Positions 8,606-15,187 of a DNA stretch of 64,000 nucleotides are shown here, one piece after another. The stretch spans positions 1 to 64,000 of the forward strand of contig CAJTGF010000005.1 of the NCBI GenBank assembly GCA_910575585.1, read 5' to 3'. The stretch's first letter is position 1. Every line of letters starts with the position of its first letter. A program made the position numbers and the translations under genes. The notes beneath the pieces are model-generated. The model was not told the DNA's origin, did not search any database, and saw only the letters and a program-made list of their open reading frames with translations. The DNA comes from Clostridiaceae bacterium (GTDB taxonomy: Bacteria > Bacillota > Clostridia > Lachnospirales > Lachnospiraceae).

Positions 8606-9223
8606 ATGAACCGGAGAAATTACCAGAAAGAACTGGATAAGATCCTGGAGGACCTGGAGCGGCAGGGACGCGCCCCCCGCCTTCTCCTTCACAGCTGCTG
8701 CGCCCCCTGCAGCAGTTACGTGCTGGAGTATCTGTCCAGGTATTTTTATATAACCGTGCTGTACTACAACCCAAACATCTATCCGCCGTCCGAGTACCGG
8801 CTGCGGGTCAACGAGCAGGAAAGCCTTTTGTCCCATATGAGCTTTGCCCATCCGGTGGAGATGGTGGAAGGTTCCTTTGAACCGGAGGCGTTTTACCGCG
8901 CCGTCCAGGGGCTGGAAGGGGAGCCGGAGGGCGGAAAGCGGTGCCTTAAGTGCTATGAACTGCGGCTTTTGCAGGCAGCTAAGGAGGCAAAGGCCGGGGG
9001 ATATGATTATTTTACCACCACGCTGACTATCAGCCCTTTAAAATCCGCGGACAGGCTCAATGAGATTGGGGAGCGGATCGGACGGGAGCAGGGGGTGGCG
9101 TTTTTGGCGTCGGATTTTAAAAAGAGGGACGGGTACAAACGTTCTATTCAGCTTTCCAGACAATATGGGCTTTATCGGCAAGATTATTGTGGCTGTGTTT
9201 ATTCGGCTGGCGCCTCCTTGTAG
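8606..9223 (+). CDS. queH: Epoxyqueuosine reductase QueH
   Basis: 205-aa protein of the QueH (former DUF208) family, which carries out the last step of queuosine synthesis in tRNA, reducing epoxyqueuosine to queuosine without cobalamin. The cysteine motifs expected to bind iron-sulfur and a second metal are all present: HSCCAPCSS (about residues 29-37), RCLKCYELR (about 112-120) and DYCGC near the C-terminus. ATG at 8606 has GAGAGGT upstream. The stop is followed within a few bases by the flank of a hairpin repeat. No other queuosine genes lie nearby. Confidence 0.93.
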   Translation: MNRRNYQKELDKILEDLERQGRAPRLLLHSCCAPCSSYVLEYLSRYFYITVLYYNPNIYPPSEYRLRVNEQESLLSHMSFAHPVEMVEGSFEPEAFYRAVQGLEGEPEGGKRCLKCYELRLLQAAKEAKAGGYDYFTTTLTISPLKSADRLNEIGERIGREQGVAFLASDFKKRDGYKRSIQLSRQYGLYRQDYCGCVYSAGASL

Positions 9224-9224
9224 A

Positions 9225-9560
9225 TGGTGGTGTGGTTTAGGCGAAGTTGTTGGAGGAGGCCCATGAGGAGCTGTGTGCGGTCCGGGTTCAAATATGCCAA
9301 TCATTCCGATGAGCCCCTAAAACAGAAAACACTCGGGGTTGGGCCCTCCTGTTTTCTTAGGTCTCATCTCCATGGCATATATTCACCCGGACCGCACACA
9401 GCTCCTCATGGGCAAAAACAGGGTTCGCTAGCTTAACTATAACTGGCTGGGTGTTATTTCTGATGGGGGGAGAAAAAGCTCCCTGTAGGTAGGATAACTG
9501 CTTATATAGCAGATATCTTTTCGCTGTAGAGTTGAAACTGCTCCCTATATGGGAAATTCC
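9225..9560 (+). repeat. Long-hairpin repeat, copy B1 (forward)
   Basis: The core is a 153-nt hairpin at 9260-9412 whose outer arms, 9260-9287 and 9385-9412, are perfectly complementary over 28 bases. Inside, ATATGCC/GGCATAT, GATGAG/CTCATC and AAAACA/TGTTTT (9326-9331 with 9350-9355) continue the pairing around a GGCCC-containing tip. The loop side matches the other copies, but the outer arm sequence is its own. The right flank (to about 9560) is a diverged version of the flank at 194-353. It starts two bases after queH and faces copy B2. Confidence 0.85.
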
Positions 9561-9673
9561 TTTTCATAAAATGTGTAGGTGGCTACAGCGTGAATTAATA
9601 TTCATTGCACTGTATAAATATATGTGGGTATGCACGATCAAATATGTGTATGACCGCTTTTTATTGTAAAAGG

Positions 9674-9814
9674 CTAACAAAGATTCATTAAATGGTTATA
9701 AAAGGGGGGTACCCTTATCTTAGTATTATTACTCATTTCGCAATTCTCTATAAGATTGTATTGAGAAATACCCTTATCTTTTAAAGTTTTCCATAAAGGG
9801 TCAAAAGTAATCAT
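9674..9814 (-). pseudogene. Remnant of a small XRE/HTH-type regulator
   Basis: A 46-codon frame reads MITFDPLWKTLKDKGISQYN and then NLIENCEMSNN, which closely resembles the start of small XRE-family helix-turn-helix proteins common on clostridial mobile elements (first helix, then the ISQYxLI turn). After about residue 31 the similarity is lost and the frame stops, so the recognition helix and C-terminal half are gone. A good ribosome site (GAGGTGG) precedes the ATG. It lies in AT-rich DNA between two oppositely oriented hairpin repeats, unlike the GC-rich neighbours. It could still make a 46-aa peptide; decay is more likely. Confidence 0.6.
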
Positions 9815-9864
9815 AGACGCCACCTCACAATAAAAGCGTACAAGCATTTTTCAAAAAAAGGAAG

Positions 9865-10110
9865 TATTTAAGCAAGCAAATCCCAGCCAGCGAATTCTGC
9901 TTTTGCCAGGGAGGGAAGGGAGGCTGTGTGCCGGACGGGTGAATATATGCCATGGAGATGAGACCAGGAAAACAGGAGGGCCTAACCCCGAGTGTTTTCC
10001 GCTTTGGGCTCATCGGAATGTCTGGCATATCTGAACCCGGCCGGCACACAGCCTCCCTTCCCTCCCTGGCTCCGCCACAACCCCCGACTTTGCTAAGCTT
10101 AATAAGTTTT
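9865..10110 (-). repeat. Long-hairpin repeat, copy B2 (reverse)
   Basis: The hairpin spans 9905-10070 (166 nt). Its arms, 9905-9940 and 10035-10070, pair over 36 bases with a single mismatch. The core is the reverse complement of the B1 and C cores. The outer arm is GC-rich and purine-biased, related to copy C but with an exchanged base pair (G9920-C10055 here, C33149-G33284 in C). With B1 it forms an inverted pair enclosing about 500 bases that include the helix-turn-helix remnant. The stretch 10111-10226 shows nothing recognisable. Confidence 0.85.
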
Positions 10111-10226
10111 AGACTTTACAAGGCACTTGGAACCACCGAGGATGACTATAGGAAGAAACATCACCCCCCAGAAACCGACCCACAAACAACCATTGGCAAA
10201 AACTTATGAAGCTTTCGATTTCGTAC

Positions 10227-10255
10227 TTGACACCAGTAGTTAATTGTACTAAAAT
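10227..10255 (+). promoter_or_regulatory. Promoter of ptsH (TTGACA-17-TAAAAT)
   Basis: TTGACA at 10227-10232 and TAAAAT at 10250-10255 with a 17-base spacer, about 50 bases before the ptsH start. Confidence 0.8.
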
Positions 10256-10304
10256 TTATGTACGAGGGTAGTACCAAAATAAGGATAAGAAGGAGAACAA
10301 AATT

Positions 10305-10571
10305 ATGCTTTCAAAGACTTTAACCGTAGTTAATCCATCCGGTCTCCACTTAAGACCAGCGGGCGTTTTGTCCCAGACTGCTATGAAGTTCAAATGTGAC
10401 GTGATCATCGAGTGCGGCGAGAAGAGAGTCATTGCCAAGAGCGTGCTGAACGTTATGGCTGCCGGCATCAAGTGCGGAACCGAGATCACTCTGATCTGCG
10501 ACGGTGAGGACGAGGCTGACGCTATGGATACGATTTCCAAGGCTATCGAGTCCGGTCTGGGCGAGATGTAA
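10305..10571 (+). CDS. ptsH: HPr-family phosphocarrier protein
   Basis: 88-aa HPr-type protein of the phosphotransferase system, passing phosphate from enzyme I to sugar-specific EIIA. The active-site His is residue 15 in SGLHLRPAG. Ser46 in IAKSVLNVMA matches the HPr kinase target used for carbon catabolite control in Firmicutes. The length is standard. AGAAGGAG precedes the ATG. It is a single-gene unit with its own promoter and terminator, away from enzyme I, so the residue 46 context (KSVLNVM rather than KSIMGVM) leaves open a catabolite-type variant. Confidence 0.92.
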   Translation: MLSKTLTVVNPSGLHLRPAGVLSQTAMKFKCDVIIECGEKRVIAKSVLNVMAAGIKCGTEITLICDGEDEADAMDTISKAIESGLGEM

Positions 10572-10593
10572 TTCCTACTTAACGATCTGACAA

Positions 10594-10644
10594 GGGGTTG
10601 CTGCAGGAGCAGGTGAGGAATCTGCGGGCAGCAGCCCTTTTTTT
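10594..10644 (+). terminator. Intrinsic terminator of ptsH
   Basis: The GGGTTGCTGC arm (10595-10604) pairs with GCAGCAGCCC (10628-10637), with one wobble pair, and is followed by a run of seven T. Confidence 0.88.
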
Positions 10645-10714
10645 GTTACGATCCCGGCATTTTGCTTTTTTACAGGTTCCTGTTTACATACACTTTATTA
10701 CAGTAATCTTGTTG

Positions 10715-10743
10715 TTGTATAATGTCTGAAACTGTAGTAAAAT
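10715..10743 (+). promoter_or_regulatory. Putative promoter of the his operon
   Basis: TTGTAT (10715-10720) and TAAAAT (10738-10743) are 17 bases apart, with TGTAG before the -10 hexamer. A TATAAT at 10718-10723 overlaps and could be an alternative -10. No T-box or histidine leader peptide was found before hisZ. Confidence 0.55.
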
Positions 10744-10784
10744 GGAATGGCTATGGAACAAGGCAGTGACAGGAGGGAGACCAA

Positions 10785-12008
10785 TTGGCGGCTAGTTTAT
10801 TGCATACCCCGGAGGGGGTGCGGGATATCTACGGCAAAGAGTGCGTCAGAAAGCTTGCGGTGCAGGAGCGGATCAGCAGCGTGTTCCGTCTGTACGGATA
10901 TGAGGACATCGAGACGCCTACATTTGAGTATTTTGATATTTTTAACAAGGAGAGGGGCAGCGTCACGTCCCAGGAGATGTTTAAATTTTTTGACAGGGAC
11001 AACAACACCCTGGTCCTTAGGCCGGATATGACGCCGGCCATTGCCAGGTGCGTGGGCAAGTATTTTTCCGACAGGGCCTGGCCGGTGCGTTTGTGCTACC
11101 GGGAGCGGACCTTTACCAACAACACCAGTTACCAGGGACGGCTCAAAGAAGTGACCCAGACCGGGGTGGAGCTTATTGGGGACGATAAAAGCGGGGCGGA
11201 CGGCGAGGTCATCGCCCTGGTCATCGATTCCTTAAAAAAGGCCGGGCTTAGAGAGTTTCAGGTGGAAGTGGGGCAGGTGGAGTTTTTCAGGGGTCTGACC
11301 GAGGAGGCGGGCATGGATAAGGAGACCTGCGAGCTTTTGCGGGAGCGGATCGAGAACAAGAACTACTTCGGGGTAGAGGAGCTGGTGTCCAAGCAGGCCA
11401 TGGCTCCCACCTTGCGGGAGCTGTTTTTACGGCTTCCGGAGCTGTTTGGCAGCCTTGATGAGATCCGGACCATCAAATCCCTGGTGACCAACCGCCGTTC
11501 CCTGGCCGCCATTGAGCGGCTGGAAGAGGTGCAGGAGATCCTGGAGGCTTACGGCCTTTCGGAGTATGTGTCCTATGACCTGGGGATGCTCAGCAAATAC
11601 CGGTACTATACCGGCATCATCTTTAAAGCCTACACCTATGGGACAGGAGAGTACATCGTAAACGGCGGGCGGTATGACAAGCTGCTGGAACAGTTTGGAA
11701 AGGATGTGCCGGCAGTAGGGTTTGCCATTGTCATTGACCGGCTGATGATGGCCATGGACCGGCAGAAGATCCCTGTGGACACTGGAACCCAGGTCACGGC
11801 GGTGCTTTATAAGCCGGAGGATAAAAAGGAAGCCATAAAAATCGCCTGCCGCCTTAGGAGCCAGGGCAAAAAAGCCGCGCTCATGGCCATGGACGGGGAG
11901 GCGGACCGGGAAAAATGGCAGCAGTTGGCCCTTAAGCGGGGCTTTTGCAGCGTTGTGACAGCGCACTCAAAGAGCGGGGAAACAGGCTCTGGCGCAGCCA
12001 TGTATTAG
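10785..12008 (+). CDS. hisZ: ATP phosphoribosyltransferase regulatory subunit HisZ
   Basis: 407-aa HisRS-like protein that forms a complex with short-form HisG and is needed for the first step of histidine synthesis and its feedback control. It keeps the class II synthetase fold: HTPEGVRDIYGKE near the N-terminus, LRPDMTPAIAR, CYRERTFTN and the late block NGGRYDKLLEQFG. It lacks the length and anticodon-binding domain of a true HisRS. The start is a TTG at 10785 with AGGAGG at 10771-10776, eight bases away. It is the first gene of hisZ-hisG-hisD-hisB. Confidence 0.93.
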   Translation: MAASLLHTPEGVRDIYGKECVRKLAVQERISSVFRLYGYEDIETPTFEYFDIFNKERGSVTSQEMFKFFDRDNNTLVLRPDMTPAIARCVGKYFSDRAWPVRLCYRERTFTNNTSYQGRLKEVTQTGVELIGDDKSGADGEVIALVIDSLKKAGLREFQVEVGQVEFFRGLTEEAGMDKETCELLRERIENKNYFGVEELVSKQAMAPTLRELFLRLPELFGSLDEIRTIKSLVTNRRSLAAIERLEEVQEILEAYGLSEYVSYDLGMLSKYRYYTGIIFKAYTYGTGEYIVNGGRYDKLLEQFGKDVPAVGFAIVIDRLMMAMDRQKIPVDTGTQVTAVLYKPEDKKEAIKIACRLRSQGKKAALMAMDGEADREKWQQLALKRGFCSVVTAHSKSGETGSGAAMY

Positions 12009-12023
12009 GCACAGGAGGATGAT

Positions 12024-12677
12024 ATGAGCGAGTTGTTGACGATCGCCCTGACAAAAGGGCGGCTGGCGTTTCGGACGCTGGAGCTTTTGGAGAAGGTGGG
12101 GATCACCTGTGAGGAGATGAAAGACAAACATTCCCGCAAACTGATCTTTGTCAATGAGGAGCTGGGCGTACGGTTCTTTCTGGCAAAGGCCAACGACGTG
12201 CCTACCTATGTGGAGTACGGGGCGGCGGATATAGGCATCTGCGGTAAGGACACCATCCTGGAGGAGGGGCGCAAACTGTACGAGGTCATTGACCTTGGAT
12301 TCGGCAGATGCCGGATGTGCGTATGCGGACCCGAAAGCGCCAGGGAACTGTTGAGCCATCACCAGCTTATCCGGGTGGCCACCAAGTATCCGGCCATTGC
12401 CAAAGATTACTTCTATAATAAGAAGCACCAGACCGTGGAGATCATAAAGCTGAACGGCTCCATTGAGCTGGCTCCGCTGGTAGGGCTTTCGGAAGTGATC
12501 GTGGATATTGTGGAGACCGGCTCCACCCTTCGGGAGAACGGCTTAGAAGTGCTGGAAGAGATCTGCCGGCTGTCCGCCAGGGTCATTATCAATCAAGTGA
12601 GCATGAAACGGGAAAATGAAAGGATCACCGGACTGATCCGGGATCTAAAACGAGTATTGCAGGAGGACATGACATGA
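12024..12677 (+). CDS. hisG: ATP phosphoribosyltransferase, short form
   Basis: 217-aa catalytic subunit joining ATP and phosphoribosyl pyrophosphate, the first committed step of histidine synthesis. The short length (no C-terminal regulatory domain) fits the HisZ-dependent HisG-S class, matching the hisZ gene just upstream. Visible blocks are LTIALTKGRL at the start, YGAADIGICGKD and the phosphate-binding region DIVETGSTLRENGL. Its end overlaps the hisD start (ATGA), which suggests coupled translation. Confidence 0.95.
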   Translation: MSELLTIALTKGRLAFRTLELLEKVGITCEEMKDKHSRKLIFVNEELGVRFFLAKANDVPTYVEYGAADIGICGKDTILEEGRKLYEVIDLGFGRCRMCVCGPESARELLSHHQLIRVATKYPAIAKDYFYNKKHQTVEIIKLNGSIELAPLVGLSEVIVDIVETGSTLRENGLEVLEEICRLSARVIINQVSMKRENERITGLIRDLKRVLQEDMT

Positions 12678-13963
12678 GGATCATCTCGCTGGATGAGAGT
12701 ACAAGAGAAAATATTTTGTCGGATCTTTTAAAAAGAGATCCCAATAACTACGCCGAATACGGAGACGCGGTCCAAAAGATCGTGGATGATGTGAAAGAAA
12801 AGAAGGACGAGGCGCTGTTTGCCTACACAAAGAAGTTTGACAAGGCGGATATTAACGCCGCCAATGTCCGGGTCACCGAGGCGGAGATCCAGGAAGCCAT
12901 GGAGGCGGTGGAGCCCCGGCTTTTGGAGATCATGAAAAAGGCCATGGACAATATCCGGGACTACCACCAGATGCAGGTGCAGCGCAGTTGGTTTGACACC
13001 AAGGAAAACGGCATCATCCTGGGCCAGAAAGTGACGGCCCTTGAAAGCGTAGGTGTCTACGTGCCGGGAGGGAAAGCGGCCTACCCGTCGTCAGTGCTGA
13101 TGAATATCGTGCCGGCGAAAGTGGCGGGAGTTGAGCGGATCGTCATGGTGACGCCTCCGGGCGCTGACGGAAAGGTAAACCCGGTGACTCTGACCGCGGC
13201 CTGTTTGGCAGGCGCCACGGAGGTGTACAAGGCAGGCGGCGCTCAGGCGGTGGCGGCCCTGGCCTTTGGCACCCAGTCCATCCCCAGAGTCAATAAGATC
13301 GTAGGGCCGGGCAATATCTTTGTGGCCCTGGCCAAAAAGGCGGTATACGGCCATGTAAGCATCGACAGCATCGCAGGACCCAGCGAGATCCTGATCCTGG
13401 CCGACGAGACGGCCAACCCAAGGTTCGTGGCCGCGGATCTTTTGTCCCAGGCAGAACACGACGAGCTGGCGTCGGCCATTCTGGTGACCACCAGCAAAGA
13501 GCTGGCCAGGCAGGTTTCGGACCAGGTGGACGCCTTTGTCCAGCAGCTTTCCAGGAAAGAGATCCTTGAAAAGTCTCTGGAAAATTTCGGGTATATCCTG
13601 GTGGCCGCTACCATGGAGGAGGCCATTGAGACGGCCAACGCCATTGCCTCGGAGCATTTGGAGATCGTCACCAGGGATCCTTTTGCCGTCATGACCAAGA
13701 TCCGCAACGCCGGGGCCATCTTTGTGGGAGAATACAGCTGTGAGCCTCTGGGAGATTATTTTGCCGGCCCCAACCATGTGTTGCCTACCAACGGCACGGC
13801 TAAATTTTTCTCACCCCTGGGGGTGGATGATTTCATCAAGAAATCCAGTATTATTTATTATACCAAGGAAGCTTTGGAACCGGTACATAAAGACATTATC
13901 GCCTTTGCCCAGGCGGAGCATCTGACAGCCCATGCCAATTCCATTCAGGCGCGGTTTCAATGA
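12674..13963 (+). CDS. hisD: Histidinol dehydrogenase
   Basis: 429-aa zinc- and NAD-dependent enzyme making histidine from histidinol in two oxidations, the last steps of the pathway. Signature blocks are VYVPGGKAAYPSSVLMN, the VGPGNIFVALAKKAVYG and DSIAGPSEILILAD segments, LLSQAEHDE and GPNHVLPT. The length is normal. It overlaps hisG by four bases and its stop overlaps an upstream start candidate for hisB. Confidence 0.97.
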   Translation: MRIISLDESTRENILSDLLKRDPNNYAEYGDAVQKIVDDVKEKKDEALFAYTKKFDKADINAANVRVTEAEIQEAMEAVEPRLLEIMKKAMDNIRDYHQMQVQRSWFDTKENGIILGQKVTALESVGVYVPGGKAAYPSSVLMNIVPAKVAGVERIVMVTPPGADGKVNPVTLTAACLAGATEVYKAGGAQAVAALAFGTQSIPRVNKIVGPGNIFVALAKKAVYGHVSIDSIAGPSEILILADETANPRFVAADLLSQAEHDELASAILVTTSKELARQVSDQVDAFVQQLSRKEILEKSLENFGYILVAATMEEAIETANAIASEHLEIVTRDPFAVMTKIRNAGAIFVGEYSCEPLGDYFAGPNHVLPTNGTAKFFSPLGVDDFIKKSSIIYYTKEALEPVHKDIIAFAQAEHLTAHANSIQARFQ

Positions 13964-13992
13964 CAATATATGCTCAGGAGGGATCTGATCTT

Positions 13993-14595
13993 ATGGATGG
14001 ATCGACACAAACGCGGGTCGGGATCGTTGACCGAACCACAAAGGAAACCGATATCCGCCTAAAACTGAATCTGGACGGCACGGGAGAGGCTTTGATCCGC
14101 ACCGGGATCGGTTTTTTTGACCATATGATGACCGGCTTTGCCAAACACGGCCTCTTTGACGTGGATCTTGCCGTCAAAGGGGATCTTCAGGTGGACACCC
14201 ATCACACCGTTGAAGATACCGGGATCGTGCTGGGCAGGGCCATAAAGGAAGCTGTGGGGGATAAAAGAGGCATTGCGCGGTATGGCTCTGTTATCCTGCC
14301 TATGGATGACGCCCTGATCCTGTGCTCCGTGGATCTGTGCGGCAGGCCCTATCTGGGATATGACCTGCGCCTTGACCGGGAGAAGGTGGGGGAGATGGAG
14401 ACGGAGACGGTGCGGGAATTTTTCTATGCCGTGTCCTACGGGGCAGAGATGAACCTGCATTTCAAACAGCTGGACGGCATCAACAGCCATCACATCATCG
14501 AAGGGGCTTTCAAGGCATTTGCCAAGGCCCTTGACCAGGCTACCCGGTATGATCAGCGGATCCCGGGTATCCTGTCCACAAAGGGGGTTTTGTGA
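13993..14595 (+). CDS. hisB: Imidazoleglycerol-phosphate dehydratase
   Basis: 200-aa enzyme converting imidazoleglycerol phosphate to imidazole-acetol phosphate. It is the monofunctional type, without a fused phosphatase. Metal-binding repeats are visible: GFFDHMMTGFAKHG, DTHHTVEDTGI and INSHHIIEGAFKAFAKAL. The start at 13993 (MDGSTQTR) has AGGAGGGA about ten bases upstream. An ATG at 13960 overlapping the hisD stop has no ribosome site and would add eleven unconserved residues. Confidence 0.96.
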   Translation: MDGSTQTRVGIVDRTTKETDIRLKLNLDGTGEALIRTGIGFFDHMMTGFAKHGLFDVDLAVKGDLQVDTHHTVEDTGIVLGRAIKEAVGDKRGIARYGSVILPMDDALILCSVDLCGRPYLGYDLRLDREKVGEMETETVREFFYAVSYGAEMNLHFKQLDGINSHHIIEGAFKAFAKALDQATRYDQRIPGILSTKGVL

Positions 14596-14599
14596 CTGC

Positions 14600-15187
14600 A
14601 TGAAACCACCAAAGCTGATCATTCGCGAAGTAGAAAAAGAGGAGCTGACCAGGGCGCTGTTTCGTCAGTTTCAGCGGCGTCAGGTAGTAGGCGACTGTCT
14701 CCGCAAAGAAGGCGGACAGTGGGTAGTCCGGCCCGATCCCTTTGTGGATCAGTGGAGCGAGGAGGATTACGGATTTCTCATCCAGTGCCTTAAGGACACG
14801 TTGGACATAGGCGGCGCGGTGTTTGGAGCCTTTGCAGACGGCGTTTTAAAAGGCTTTGCCTCTGTGGACAAAAGACCGATGGGAGCCAGCGGCGATTACC
14901 TGGACCTGACCAGCCTCCATGTGTCCCAGGAGCTGCGAGGCATGGGGATCGGAAAAAAGCTGTTTGATACGGCGGCTTTGTGGGCAAAAGGGCAGGGGGC
15001 AAAGAAGCTTTACATCAGCAGCCACTCGGCTGTGGAGACCCAAAGGTTTTATGAGGCCATGGGATGCGTAGATGCCTTAGAACTTTCCCAAAAACACGTG
15101 GAGCAGGAGCCTTACGACAGGCAGCTGGAGCTTGATCTGGCTGCCTGGGAGGATTTTGCCGGCAGACAGACATCAGATACGAAATGA
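14600..15187 (+). CDS. GNAT-family N-acetyltransferase
   Basis: 195-aa acyl-CoA-dependent acetyltransferase of unknown substrate. The acetyl-CoA binding segment is LHVSQELRGMGIGKKLFDTA (R-G-x-G-x-G type), followed by KKLYISSHSAVETQRFYEAMGC, the usual terminal strand and helix. An upstream frame to 14519 overlaps hisB and is rejected. The gene starts five bases after hisB and overlaps the next gene by four, so it is part of the his transcript, but no histidine role is known for the family. Confidence 0.85.
   Translation: MKPPKLIIREVEKEELTRALFRQFQRRQVVGDCLRKEGGQWVVRPDPFVDQWSEEDYGFLIQCLKDTLDIGGAVFGAFADGVLKGFASVDKRPMGASGDYLDLTSLHVSQELRGMGIGKKLFDTAALWAKGQGAKKLYISSHSAVETQRFYEAMGCVDALELSQKHVEQEPYDRQLELDLAAWEDFAGRQTSDTK

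Noticed and set aside
9952-10209. Open frames across the hairpin repeats (also 33034-33252, 33829-34062, 33922-34155)
   Set aside because: They arise because the hairpin cores lack stops on both strands. The frames are not consistent between copies, and the paired changes follow base pairing, not codons.
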